A DNA stretch of 64,000 bases from Albula goreensis (Eukaryota > Chordata > Actinopteri > Albuliformes > Albulidae): the NCBI GenBank assembly GCA_022829145.1, contig CM040764.1:18816237-18880236 (forward strand), given 5' to 3'. Position 1 is the stretch's first letter, and every line of letters begins with the position of its first letter. The position numbers and the translations under genes were made by a program. Shown here piece after piece: positions 35,860 to 47,839 of the stretch. The notes below the pieces were generated by a model. The model was not told the origin of the DNA. It saw nothing but the letters and a program-made list of their open reading frames with translations, and made no database searches.

Positions 35860-36000
35860 GTTATAAACAAACTGGTCAGGCTCGTAGTAGCAGAAAGCTG
35901 AGTGACCCCGTCAGGCTTGTAATGCCATTTGTTATGAGCAAGCTGGTCAGTCTCAAAGTACTGTAAGTATACCGGCCTGACAAGAGTGGCTATATGTGGA
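35860..36000. repeat. weak degenerate repeat (CTGGTCAGGCTCGTAGTA units)
   Basis: AACTGGTCAGGCTCGTAGTA, CCCGTCAGGCTTGTAATGC and AGCTGGTCAGTCTCAAAGTA are three related units spaced about 45-50 bases apart. Confidence 0.45.
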
Positions 36001-36049
36001 TTAGCAAGCGTTCTGGCTTAAATATGGATTTCCTTTCCCATCTGTGATA

Positions 36050-36480
36050 AGGTCTCTCTCTGTCATATGAAATAAATTTAGTTAATACACGGTAAAAAAT
36101 AACCAGTTTTAAGTTAAGAGCTAATCTCAGACCTCTTTGTTGTAGTCAATGTGATTTAATGGAGCTCAGTCTCTTTGTTACTCTTAAAACGATTTAGCCC
36201 GAAGCAGCTCGGCTAATGTAATGCCGCGTTTGACACAATTATGAAAAAAAAAAAATAATAATAACCTGCTTTTTGAATTATGGTTTGATCCTTTACTTAA
36301 ATCAGGGAACTGGTTAATTATGAAAAATAATGAAAAGAGAAAGCGGTTGCGGGCGCGTTGGTTTTAAATAAGGGCTGTGCCAGGCCTGCTCCTCAGTCAC
36401 GGGCACCCGCCGATTATGTGCCCAATCTGAATCACGCTTAAACGCACCGTGAAAGAGTCTGAGACAATCCGTGAGACGAG
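36050..36480. promoter_or_regulatory. possible noncoding regulatory block
   Basis: Unique sequence with clustered TAAT/ATTA cores (GGTTAATTATG, TTTGAATTATGG) and a CpG-rich end (36340-36420). No coding frame recognised. Inferred from composition. Confidence 0.2.
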
Positions 36481-36684
36481 GACTGCTGTGCAAGAGCGTT
36501 TCCCCTGGATTCTGCCTCATTTTTTATTATTTCTCTCACTGATGTTCCAGTATTTTGGAGCTGTGGATTTGTTTGTTTATTTATTTAAGTATGCATATTC
36601 TGTAAGTTGGTGTTATTTTTTTTTTTTTTTTTTTAATTTTTTATGTTCAGAAAGTGATTTCAGAAGTACACACAGTGCGTTTGA

Positions 36685-38412
36685 TGATATTAATCTGTAG
36701 ACCGTATTTGTGTGCCTTTTTATGTGTTGGTGTGTGTGCGAGTCTCTCCATCTCCCATCAGCATTCATGATGGACCTTGAGGGGTCACACCCGAGCGGAT
36801 CTCATCGCAGCACCGATATTCACACACCCCGCAGTCCACATGGATGCAAAATAAGCCCTCCAAATTGACACACTCATAAAAGTCCAGCTCCATTTATACA
36901 TTTTGAAGTGTTTTTTTTTTTTTTTTTTTACCACCGAAAAACGTCCTCCATGGTGTTGTCATCTTCTTTCATTCATAATGGCTCAGATCTTCCCAGTCTT
37001 TTTTTTTTGGTGAGCTCTGAGTGGAGGGATTGCAGTGGAAGGCAATGCAATAACCACAGAGTTAATGGGATTATGCAAATGGAGCTGGCCTGTGAGTGTC
37101 CATTTGAAGGAGCTAATGGGGATTATGGGTAAAAGCCTGCCGGCCCAGGCACTATGGAGTGCAAATGAAAAGGTGATGTGGGGGAATGGAATAATGAAAG
37201 TATGGAACAAAAGAAAAAAGGGGAATGGAAGAGGAGTGTAGTGGGGTGGATGGTGCCAAGGGAAATGTTTGAATTGGAGATGGGTGGAGCTGTAATTTTG
37301 GGGATGTGTTTCTTCCCGTTCTGTGTGTCCAGCTGGTTCAGCTTTGGGTTGGCTGGGACTGATACGCCAGATAAAGCTTAGGGGCACTCGCCTGTATCAG
37401 ATATCGCTCTGCTCGGCCTTGGCATGTTTTATACTGGAGAAATGCCTGTGCACAGTCATGGCCTATGCCATATTGCTATGGGAGTTAGATTAGTTACGAG
37501 TTAGCTGTAAATTACCCCGGATACAGAGCTTTCCAACACCCCATTGGATGGGAGAATCAGGTGCTGGGTTTCACACCCTCTCTCATTGGTCAGGTTTCTT
37601 CATGCAGCTGTATAAATGTGTATGTATTGATCACACACTGAATAACTTGAATGAAGCACAAATATAGAGGCATGCCTAGTTATTCTTTCTTGCGGAATGT
37701 TGGTGATAGAAAGAGAGAGTGAATGAAAGAGAGGGAGAGGATGAAAGTACAAGACCAATAGGGCCCTCAATAGACAACCTTAATTCACAATTTAAGGGTA
37801 CATTCAGAGCAGATAGCAGAAAGTATTATTTTATTCTTGTTTTATACTGTTGCTACTAGGAACAACTTGCCTGCTCATGTACTAGATGCAGAGACCCTCT
37901 GAGTGTTGAACTCCAGGTTTAATATAGTACTGGACTTGCTTGTTCCAATCATTACATGCTTATAAGTAAGAAATATAAGAGTGTGAAGAAATTCTTGACT
38001 TTTTTTTGCAACCAGTAGTCCTTTCCTCACATCACTATGAGGTTGCTGTAGTCTCTTCTAAAGCCCCTTGCTTGGCTATAATCTCGATTTGATACAACAA
38101 TCATCAAAATGAATCATCCAGTTACCACAAACGAAGCCTCTCACCGTGTCTACAGACTTTGAGGCATGTGTGCCAACATCTTTCCTTTTACTGTTCTACT
38201 CAACAGTAGAGACAAACGATTTGTCAACATAAAACATAAAAAGTAAAAGTCATCTTGCGTACAGTTCTTGCTTGGCGTTAAACTCTGCATTGTTTAAAGA
38301 AATGTGTGAGATGGCTGAAAGAGCTGTGTTTTTTTATATTTTACTGCAGAACCTTACGTATTTAGGATAGTTATTTCATTATCCTGTAAATTATATTTTT
38401 TTTTTTTTTAAT
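36685..38412 (+). repeat. 1.73-kb tandem duplication, copy 1
   Basis: Begins at TGATATTAATCTGTAGACC and runs to the junction TTTAATTTGATATTAATCTG. It aligns to copy 2 end to end at an offset of 1725-1729. About 20 differences were seen by eye (single substitutions and 1-base homopolymer indels), near 1% divergence. Confidence 0.97.
36988..37175. promoter_or_regulatory. candidate enhancer core inside duplication
   Basis: Unique sequence with an octamer motif ATGCAAAT at 37073-37080 (repeated in copy 2 at 38800-38807), TTAATGGGATTATGC and a second ATGCAATAACC. Function is inferred; the duplication doubles the candidate. Confidence 0.3.
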
Positions 38413-38413
38413 T

Positions 38414-40138
38414 TGATATTAATCTGTAGACCGTATTTGTGTGCCTTTTATGTGTTGGTGTGTGTGCGAGTCTCTCCATCTCCCATCAGCATTCATGATG
38501 GACCTTGAGGGGTCACACCCGAGCGGATCTCATCGCAGCAGCGATATTCACACACCCCGCAGTCCACATGGATGCAAAATAAGCCCTCCAAATTGACACA
38601 CTCATAAAAGTCCAGCTCCATTTATACATTTTGAAGTGTTTTTTTTTTTTTTTTTTTACCACCGAAAACGTCCTCCATGGTGTTGTCATCTTCTTTCATT
38701 CATAATGGCTCAGATCTTCCCAGTCTTTTTTTTTTGGTGAGCTCTGAGTGGAGGGATTGCAGTGGAAGGCAATGCAATAACCACAGAGTTAATGGGATTA
38801 TGCAAATGGAGCTGGCCTGTGAGTGTCCATTTGAAGGAGCTAATGGGGATTATGGGTAAAAGCCTGCCGGCCCAGGCACTATGGAGTGCAAATGAAAAGG
38901 TGATGTGGGGGAATGGAATAATGAAAGTATGGAACAAAAGAAAAAGGGGAATGGAAGAGGAGTGTAGTGGGGTGGATGGTGCCAAGGGAAATGTTTGAAT
39001 TGGAGATGGGTGGAGCTGTAATTTTGGGGATGTGTTTCTTCCCGTTCTGTGTGTCCAGCTGGTCCAGCTTTGGGTTGGCTGGGACTGATACGCCAGATAA
39101 AGCTTAGGGGCACTCGCCTGTATCAGATATCGCTCTGCTCGGCCTTGGCATGTTTTATACTGAGAAATGCCTGTGCACAGTCATGGCCTATGCCATATTG
39201 CTATGGGAGTTAGATTAGTTACGAGTTAGCTGTAAATTACCCCGGATACAGAGCTTTCCAACACCCCATTGGATGGGAGAATCAGGTGCTGGGTTTCACA
39301 CCCTCTCTCATTGGTCAGGTTTCTTCATGCAGCTGTATAAATGTGTATGTATTGATCACACACTGAATAACTTGAATGAAGCACAAATATAGAGACATGC
39401 CTAGTTATTCTGTCTTGCGGAATGTTGGTGATAGAAAGAGAGAGTGAATGAAAGAGAGGGAGAGGATGAAAGTACAAGACCAATAGGGCCCTCAATAGAC
39501 AACCTTAATGCACAATTTAAGGGTACATTCAGAGCAGATAGCAGAAAGTATTATTTTATTCTTGTTTTATACTGTTGCCACTAGGAACAACTTGCCTGCT
39601 CATGTACTAGATGCAGAGACCCTCTGAGTGTTGAACTCCAGGTTTAATATAGTACTGGACTTGCTTGTTCCAATCATTACATGCTTATAAGTAAGAAATA
39701 TAAGAGTGTGAAGAAATTCTTGACTTTTTTTTGCAACCAGTAGTCCTTTCCTCACATCACTATGAGGTTGCTGTAGTCTCTTCTAAAGCCCCTTGCTTGG
39801 CTATAATCTCGATTTGATACAACAATCATCAAAATGAATCATCCAGTTACCACAAACGAAGCCTCTCACCGTGTCTACAGACTTTGAGGCATGTGTGCCA
39901 ACATCTTTCCATTTACTGTTCTACTCAACAGGAGAGACAAATGATTTGTCAGCATAAAACATAAAAAGTAAAAGTCATCTTGCGTACAGTTCTTGCTTGG
40001 CGTTGAACTCTGCATTGTTTAAAGAAATGTGTGAGATGGCTGAAAGAGCTGTGTTTTTAAATATTTTACTGCAGAACCTTACGCATTTAGGATAGTTATT
40101 TCATTATCCTGTAAATTATATTTATTTATTTTTTCTTA
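38414..40138 (+). repeat. 1.73-kb tandem duplication, copy 2
   Basis: Direct head-to-tail copy of the preceding block, ending in TTATATTTATTTATTTTTTC. Both copies keep the same short open frames, which shift by homopolymer indels (AGAAAAAAGGGG versus AGAAAAAGGGG), so neither appears to be selected as coding. Confidence 0.97.
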
Positions 40139-40139
40139 A

Positions 40140-42720
40140 TTTAATTGAATGAATGTTTATTTAATTTGACGACGGGAAACATTAGCTGCATGAGAACACA
40201 CTGACATTCAGCATATTTTCATTTAGAAGAGGACTTCTTGTCAGCTGGAGAAATGGTGGTTTCATTCAGTTTTAGTAAGCTGGAGATTGTAATATATTCT
40301 ATAGGTTCAAGGTTAAATAAATGTGGATTTATTCTCACCGTTTTCAAATTATGGTAGTTAATTTGCTAAACGCAGTACTGTGAAAATGGAATTGTGAATG
40401 ATGGCTATTGCACATATTCACAGCTGAATTTCCAGCTCAGTTTTACTGTCTGAGTAATTCTTGTGTTTGTGAAAAACATCAGCCAAGATGCAATGATTTG
40501 GCATTGTGTGATTGTCTTGCCATTTTTGTGAAATTCATGACCATGAATACATAAATAAGGGATAGTTTTAAATAAATGGGACTTAAACTGGAATTCCCTT
40601 TTTCAACTCCAATTCTTATTTTTGATATTTTTAAAATTCGTATGACCAATTTGCATGTAATTGGGTTGTAGAATATCTAAGGACCGACCTGTGTACTGGC
40701 AGTGGCTATGTTACAGATCAGAATGCTGAACCACTGTACTGGCAGTGAGCATGACTTTGATCATCTGCACCAGTCAAAGCAAATTATGGTTCTAGAGAGT
40801 TCAAAAAAAAAAAAGAAAAGAAAAAGAATTCTAGAATTCCTCTTACAATGGGCCAATGAAAAGCAGCATTCCTTTTCATTTTTAATATTCAGTGCTCACA
40901 ATGGCATACTGAGGATTATAACGGAAACACCGGTCACATGCACAGAATTTGCACAGGCCCTAATTATGTTTAAATATTCTGTTTAAAAAGATTTCCAGTC
41001 TTTCAGATAGACATATGTTAGTATTATAATTGGAGCATTCACTCCTCGTGCTCACGAGACAGAATTGACACTTTTCTCTGCACTTGTGCATGTCATTCTT
41101 TGGCTATATTTACTCCATAAATTGAAGAGAAACACAGAGGGAGTCCAGAACACAAAGAGATAGAGAGACAGAGACTGAGAGAGGGTGAGACTTTTGACTT
41201 TCAAAAATACTGTTTTATTAATAACCCAATCCAGGCCTGGTTCTGTTGGCCTTGATGTTTGGAAGCTGTCTCCTGCAGTTGTCCTCTGGAGCTTTTACAT
41301 AAGAGAAGGGGAAAAAATAAAAAATGACACAACAAAAGACGAAAACAGGAAAGCGCCTTCTGCTCTGACCTCACAGCGGCTGTCACTCAGACGGCTTTCA
41401 GACAGCATTCACAAGTCACACGATTATTGGTCAGTATGTAACATTCAAGCTCTTTCTTTGAAGTCTGAATGGTAGAGATGATGCAAAGTGCCAGCCACAT
41501 AAGTGAGTAATGGGAAAATAGGTGCGGTTAAATAGCAACTAAATATCACAGACTTTATGTTCCAATCGATCAATTAGTCAACCAATCAAAATGTTGCAAT
41601 ATCAACACCAAAACACACTGATTGGTTTAAACTCAGTGAGTTACTTTCAGCTCCACCCATTTTTGGGGTCATGGTGCGTCAGTCTCACATCAGCAGTCTC
41701 AGCTACATCATCTGTTAAACCCGCGCTGTTCTCTTAGCGCTTCTCTTCGCAGGAACGCTAGACCATAGTGTTTGATGCTGCTGTTGTTTTCCCTGGCAAA
41801 TTAATTATAGCATAAAGGAAGGAGAAGAGAATTGTTTGTTCTTGTTGTCTTGAAGCATTTCCATAAGAGGGGAGAGAAGGGTGGGGAGAGAGGGGGTTTC
41901 AGTATGGAGTGAGACAGAGAGCGTGTATTTAGGGATGTCTCAGACAATGCTTGAGTAACAAAACTGTACTTGCCATGGCAATGAAGTGAATTTTGACTTT
42001 GACCATATTGACATATATTTAGGTAGTAAGATGAATGAAATAAGATGAAAATGAAAAATCTCACGGCTTCAGAAAGTGCTTTGATCGCATTTGACAGGAA
42101 ATACTCCTTAAAATCAAGCTCAGTTCTGGTATTAATGATCCTCTGAAATGGCTTCCCCAGGGCTTGCTCCCTATTTCCCAACATTTTGACCTTCGTGCAC
42201 TGATACATTGCTCATTTTCACTCGTCCTCGGAGAAGATTCACTACACCCGCTGTGTCATTTGTTATTTAACAATTCTGTATTCCAGGTTATTCCATATGT
42301 GTCCAATAGGTCTAATTATATAACTAAATAAAAAAGAAAAAAAAGTTGAGAGAAGGGAGATATTAGATGGATGTTAGATTCCATAGTTTTTGTCACTGTT
42401 TTCCCTCACTAACACTTACTTTGCTTTGTTTCATGGAACAGGACATTCAGTGTTAATAGGGAGGGATACTCCATGTACCACATACTGCCTCAGACAGTAT
42501 TCGTAATGTATAGGGACATTATTTATATAGGTATCGCGAAAGAGAAGAAAGTCTGTATTTTTGTGTTGCTTCGTTGATATGTATCACCCTGTTTCTCAAA
42601 TAAAGACAGAGTGTAAAAAAAAAGAAGAATTCTGTACACTGTAAAAAACTTGGATAATAAAAACAAGGATAAGATCACTAGAAGTCTTTTCCAAAAGATC
42701 TTTCAAACATTGGCAAACTA
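40140..42720. other. intron, no discrete feature recognised
   Basis: AT-rich unique sequence. A short direct repeat (TGTACTGGCAGTG at about 40695 and 40735) and GA-rich patches at 41110-41190 and 41870-41900 were noted. Confidence 0.45.
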
Positions 42721-42729
42721 CTGAAACTG

Positions 42730-42781
42730 AGCGGGAGGGAGGGAGGGAGAGAGGGAGGGAGGGAGGGGGAGGGGGAGGGGT
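42730..42781. repeat. (GGGA)n microsatellite
   Basis: Irregular GGGA/GGGGGA tract with G-quadruplex potential. Confidence 0.9.
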
Positions 42782-43161
42782 GGTTTCTGAGCTGAAGCCA
42801 GAAGAGCGAGAGAATTCCCCATGAAACTGAAAAGATCCCAGGCCTGTTTCTTATCTTAATTATCAAGCTCGCTAATTTAAAGGATCACCCATCCCATCAG
42901 CAGCTAGTTCTTTTTTTATGTTACTATTTCTAATTCTGCTGCAATTCAGTTCCCTTCTGCACTGAGCCACAAAGATCTTATTTATTTATTCATTTATTTA
43001 GTTTTAAATGAAAAAAAATCCACATTCAACCTGGAAAATCTAAATAGAACAACAGAGGTCAAAGATCAGGTCTAACTAAAGACATTTCTTGTTATGTGTA
43101 GCAGTGAGAGGTATGCCTCGCATGCAATCAGCGCTAGACCTCGCTTGTGGTACTGTTTACC

Positions 43162-43475
43162 CCATACAGTGTAAAATAGTTTGTGACTATCCTGTGGTAT
43201 TCTGTTGACCATAGAGTGTAAAATAGTCACTGGCTGTCCCGTAGCTCTATGTGGACCATAGAGTGTAAAATAGTCACTGGCTCTCCTGTAGTACTGTGTG
43301 GGCTGTAGGGTGTAAAATAGTCATTGTCTGGTCTGTAGTATTGTGTGTAAGGCGTAGAATAGCTGCTGGCATTCTGCTGAGGTATTATGTGGACAATAAG
43401 GTGTAAAGTAGTGACCAGCTCTCTCCGCTGTGGTGTTGTGAGGACTGCCAGGTGTAAAATAGTCATTGGCTATTA
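43162..43475. repeat. minisatellite, 47-bp unit
   Basis: GTGTAAAATAG recurs at 43169, 43216, 43263 and 43310 (exact 47-base steps) and in variant form at about 43352, 43401 and 43452. Between them CACTGGCTCTCCTGTAGTAC-like sequence varies. About seven units. Confidence 0.9.
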
Positions 43476-43774
43476 GAGAAGAAACAAAGACAAGATGCCT
43501 CAGGTCCCTTCCTATCCATGTTTGTCATTCATTGCCAGTGACGTTAATGCAGAACGCTAGAAAAGAGTATGAGAGGAGAGAGCCTGAAACAGCGCCATTA
43601 GCTGTGTAATCACCCTGAGTAAAACACAGCCGTATGGATGAAATTACCCTTATGAGGTTCTGGAATGACATACCCTTCTTTCTCCCGGTGCGTGGGAGGT
43701 CTGATTGGATGCTGAACAGGAGGCTGCAGTAAACCAGACTGCACCTGCAGCTTTACATTCAGAAAATCAGTCAG

Positions 43775-43775
<1 letters not shown>

Positions 43776-43830
<55 letters not shown>

Positions 43831-43845
43831 GTGTGTGTGTGTGTG
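43776..43845. repeat. (TG)n microsatellite
   Basis: About 35 TG units with one CG interruption. Confidence 0.97.
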
Positions 43846-43874
43846 CTTGGGGGGGATATTTTACTGGAGGACTT

Positions 43875-43985
43875 TTGTTTTTAGCAGGTTAAGTACCTTC
43901 TTCAAGAATACAATGGCAGTGCTCTATCTAGGATTCAAACCTGCAGCCACTACCTAAGTACATTACACTACCTTGTGCTGCATGA
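43875..43985 (-). mobile_element. tRNA-derived SINE fragment
   Basis: On the minus strand GGCTGCAGGTTTGAATCCTA (B box), then TTGAAGAAGGTACTTAACC. The same family as at 32.0 kb, truncated. Confidence 0.6.
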
Positions 43986-44439
43986 CACTGTACTACACTA
44001 CACAACACTACACTGTACTGCGCTACTTTACTGCTCTGCCAGCCGTTTCCCCATCACCCCTGGCGCGGTGTGATGCCCCCTGCGGCTGGCCAGCTCTGGC
44101 TCCGTGCCTGTCTGGGTGTGGGCTGCTACACCTGCTGCTACACCCGCCTCAATCCTCCACTCTCAGAGGGAGTCAGAGGGGGGCGGGGGGGAAGGGGGGG
44201 AGGCTTTATTTGGAATTCAGTTCGTGTTTGTCTTCCTGCACACGTTTCTCTCAGTGATCTCCATCTTAACTATAAAATGCTTTCTTAATCTTCTTTGGCA
44301 TAGCCCATTGAGTATGCCCTCAAAAGATCATTGAGAAATACCCTCCTCTGCTCGTCATATACACCGAGCACCCAGTCATTCACCTCCACATCTCCTACCC
44401 CATGCGTCCCAATCCTCCCTTACCCACACTCCCTCTTAC

Positions 44440-44673
44440 CTTCCACCTTCTCTTTCTGCCCCTCTCCTATCTCTCCTTCCTTTCCTTCTCCTCTTCTCTT
44501 GCTCTCTTGCTCTCTTTCTCTCTCTCTCGATGCTTCTCCCTCTCCCTCTCTCTATCTCTCTCTCAGGCTTGGCTGACCAGTGACTTGGTTGTTTTTATTT
44601 ATTTGTAAAATGGTCCAAGGCAGTAAAGTACCCTCCACTGTCAAAAATTATCGTACCATTCTAGAATACTAGC

Positions 44674-44702
<29 letters not shown>
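44440..44702. repeat. CT-rich tracts including (CT)n at 44674-44702
   Basis: Pyrimidine-rich stretch 44440-44570 and a pure CT run of about 14 units at 44674-44702, separated by unique sequence. Confidence 0.85.
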
Positions 44703-44705
<3 letters not shown>

Positions 44706-44949
44706 CCCTGTCTCCTCTGAATTCCCATCACTCTCTATGTTGATGTGGAAGGATGGAAGTCTTTCATGGTGCACAGTTAAATTCTGACAGACAGCCCTCC
44801 ATAAATAATTCAGTTCTCCTTTGCCTGCGTTCCTCTGTATGCAGTACAAATGTTAGTGCCGGCTGGTATATGTTAAACAGACTACAAAGGCTCGGCTAAC
44901 GAGTGGGCAGGTGGGCATACTGTGAGAAACTGCACATGTGCACACACAG

Positions 44950-45124
44950 AGGGTATGCACGTGAGTGTGTGTGTGTGTGTGTGAATGTGTGTGTGTACAA
45001 GTGTGAGTGAGTGCATATGTTTGCATATGTGAGTGTGTGTGCATGTGCGAGTGTGTGGACTCGTTTGCTTACAGGTATGTGTAAGTATACATTTGAGCTC
45101 ATGTGCAAATGTGTCTGAGTGTGT

Positions 45125-45196
<72 letters not shown>
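44950..45196. repeat. GT-rich region with (GT)n at 45119-45196
   Basis: Interrupted GT repeats from about 44963, then an almost pure GT run of about 38 units. Confidence 0.95.
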
Positions 45197-45200
<4 letters not shown>

Positions 45201-45239
45201 CAGTACTGCCCAAGTGTGTAATTGCTTTCTCATGTCCAT

Positions 45240-46360
45240 TGGTGCACTCAAGAGCTTCAAACTTTTTTATCAGGAGTTTTAACCTTTATCTGTGTTCCAC
45301 ACAGAGCAGTTCGTGGTCATGATAAGGTGGAAATATTTGTTCTGAGCTGAAAGAGTTTTTAGTGATTGAATGAAATGGATCCACAGTGATAGTGAATCAC
45401 CTCTGCGCTCCCGCTGTCTTCCTTTCAGCCTCACAATTATCATTGTGTTCAGGTTTGTGATCATGAAAAAAAGTGTTTATTTTTCCTGTGCGGTAATCAC
45501 ACAGCTATGAAGTGAATGATTCCTCCAGCTTTGGCACACCAGGGTAGCTTTTTAATCACAATGTCTGTTAAAGGGCTTTGTGCACCTGCAAGAAAAGCGC
45601 TGAACATAGAAGTTATTATTATTGTAAATAATACACGCATCTTCATAACTGCTGCATAAACAGCCTTACATCCTCCTTAAGGCCCATGGAAGCAGCGCAG
45701 TTTGGAGTGATGAACACTCCTGCTTTGGAGCACCATCGTGGTTCTCTAACCAATCAATTCATCGTATTGACGTTGGGTCAAAGGTAAGGGCTGTAGGGAT
45801 GAATGTGGCCATTCAAACCAAAAAAACACTTCAGTGAACCCCCCTGTTATCTAATTAAAAATCTACACAATGTCTCAACCACCATATTCTGAGAGTAAGT
45901 GCTGTTCCCATGTAGTTATTTTCAGATCTCTTGTTATCATACCATCTAGAATCCAAGACTATTTAACATGGTGTTATACAGTTTTGTTTTTCACCAAAAC
46001 TAGGGGCAGAAGGCCTGTCGCATCGCTCCACTTACTCTGGGGGGCACACTAGCACGCACACCCGCATGGATTAATTCTACATTGATTGATTGATCGGCTC
46101 ATTGACTGCCTGTTCCACCCCTGCAGTCAGTCTGCTACCCGAGCAGCTGCAGCTCCTCTGCCAGGGGACTGCGCCACCAGTGTGCGCAGATCACCGCATG
46201 CTGCTATCGCCATGATGGGAGTTACCAGGTTACCATGCCAACTGAACCCCAACTTCAGCACCCAGGCGATGCTGTAATCAGCTCCATCCCAACGGACTGT
46301 GGGTCATAGGTCACCTTCAGTGTTCCACATACATTTCTTACCTACTTTACCTAGTATTCA
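45240..46360. other. intron, no discrete feature recognised
   Basis: Unique sequence, no exon or clear repeat. Confidence 0.45.
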
Positions 46361-46406
46361 GACTGGCCGTCTCTAGAGGCAGCCCTGTTCCTCTGGAGAG
46401 CCAGTC
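46361..46406. repeat. inverted repeat / hairpin
   Basis: GACTGGCCGTCTCTAGAGG and CCTCTGGAGAGCCAGTC are near-complementary arms around a loop of about 10 bases. Confidence 0.65.
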
Positions 46407-46599
46407 ACGGCTCAGTTGTGTTGCACGTTTAGACCATAACATTTTCTGCAAAAGCGACAGAAATGAACTAAAGATTAAAGCCCTTACGGTTTTGTTTTTT
46501 AGTGCGCAGGCGGAGTTTAATTTAACGGTGAGTACGCTTCCTCAGTAAATAAGCAGTGGAGTTCCTGATTACAAGGTGTGCGATCTCTCTGATATGAAC

Positions 46600-46720
46600 T
46601 CTCCCCTCCCGGGTAGGGTTGGAGAGCCGACGCTGGTGCCCCTGTCGGGGGGGGGGGGGGCAGGTGGTAGAGTGGAGGGTGGGGGTGTGTGTGTGTGTGT
46701 CGGGGGGGGGCAGTTGGCTT
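46600..46720. repeat. G-rich low-complexity tract
   Basis: Runs of 8-12 G around TGTGTG at 46648-46710; quadruplex-prone on the + strand. Confidence 0.8.
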
Positions 46721-46769
46721 CACCCGCACACTCACCCAAATCGTCAGTCACCGCGAGCCCCAAACGGAG

Positions 46770-46880
46770 AGGGGAACTATTTCACTTTAATGGGTCGCTG
46801 AGCTGCATCGCGTTAATATTCATGCAGAATTAAGCTTGCTACTAACAGGATGGGAATTTTAAAAGGGAAGTTTCTGCGCG
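46770..46880. promoter_or_regulatory. possible small conserved block
   Basis: CACTTTAATGGGTCGCTGAG and GCGTTAATATTCATGC, homeodomain/POU-like cores with CpGs in unique sequence. Weak support. Confidence 0.2.
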
Positions 46881-46899
46881 AGGGATCCGTCCTACCAGA

Positions 46900-47690
46900 G
46901 CCTGAAAATGACGGCGGGCAGGGACGCAGTGTTTCTTCTGCTTCTGGGCCGAGACAGGAGGCCCGGGTCTGATCATGCCCAGAACCTCTGTCTGCCTGGG
47001 GTCGGAGGTGAAAGGTCAGACTTCTGATGTGTTTGAATTGTAAGATTTGGGTCCCAGGAATGTTATCAGGCCCAGTTGTGTCAGAGCAGCTAACCAAGTC
47101 ATTGTTGCTATGCGGCCTGGTTTATCCAGCTGTTACTTGAACAGCATTTGATTGGTAAATACGGAGGATGACCGAGACGTGCTGTGATGCACAGCTGTGA
47201 ATCTGGTCTGTGTTAAGAATGCATACAAAAGGGTTTAAATTATTGAATGTTTTTGTGTTCTAATCAGAAAAAAAAATTACATTTACTTGAAGGAACACTA
47301 ATGTTTCAAAGCAGTGAGCAGCATATTATATAAAAAAATGAATAAGCTAATGAATAAATAATGTGTTGAATGAGATTCTCCATAGCAGATTTTATCAGAA
47401 GAATTTACACCCTGGAGACCTCAGAGACCCCTTGGGGTAACAGTACCCCAGTTTGGTATCCAATGAGCTGGGATGGAGTTTCACTGTGTTTCTGAATCCT
47501 AACTTCACTTGACTGCTCACTCTGGTGTGTGTGTTTGTGTGGAGGAATGTGTTATCCCTGCTTCACAGCATAGCAACTGCATCTAAAAACTCCACAAATG
47601 AGACACACATGTCCCTTGATACATGTCCAGGCTTGCTTTCCTCTCTTCAAAGACTAAAATCTGGCGCTTACATGCACAAACACTCACTCC
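46900..47690. other. intron, no discrete feature recognised
   Basis: Unique sequence without recognised repeats. Confidence 0.4.
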
Positions 47691-47699
47691 AACACATGT

Positions 47700-47803
47700 G
47701 CGCACGCACATACACACACACACACAAACACACACATACGGCACACATGCACACTTACACGCACACTTGTTACACATTCACCCATGTATGTAGAGAGATT
47801 TTC

Positions 47804-47835
<32 letters not shown>
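47700..47835. repeat. CA-rich region with (CA)n at 47806-47834
   Basis: Interrupted CA repeats followed by a pure run of about 14 units. Confidence 0.9.
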
Positions 47836-47839
47836 CTTC

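Noticed and set aside
37148..37165. GGAGTGCAAATG resembling the ephrin exon 2 codons for WECN
   Set aside because: The frame around it does not encode RWECNRP, and it lies in the duplicated noncoding block.
37035..37387. Frames repeated in both tandem copies (for example 37035 and 38762)
   Set aside because: They are shared only because the DNA is duplicated, and they shift frame at homopolymer indels.
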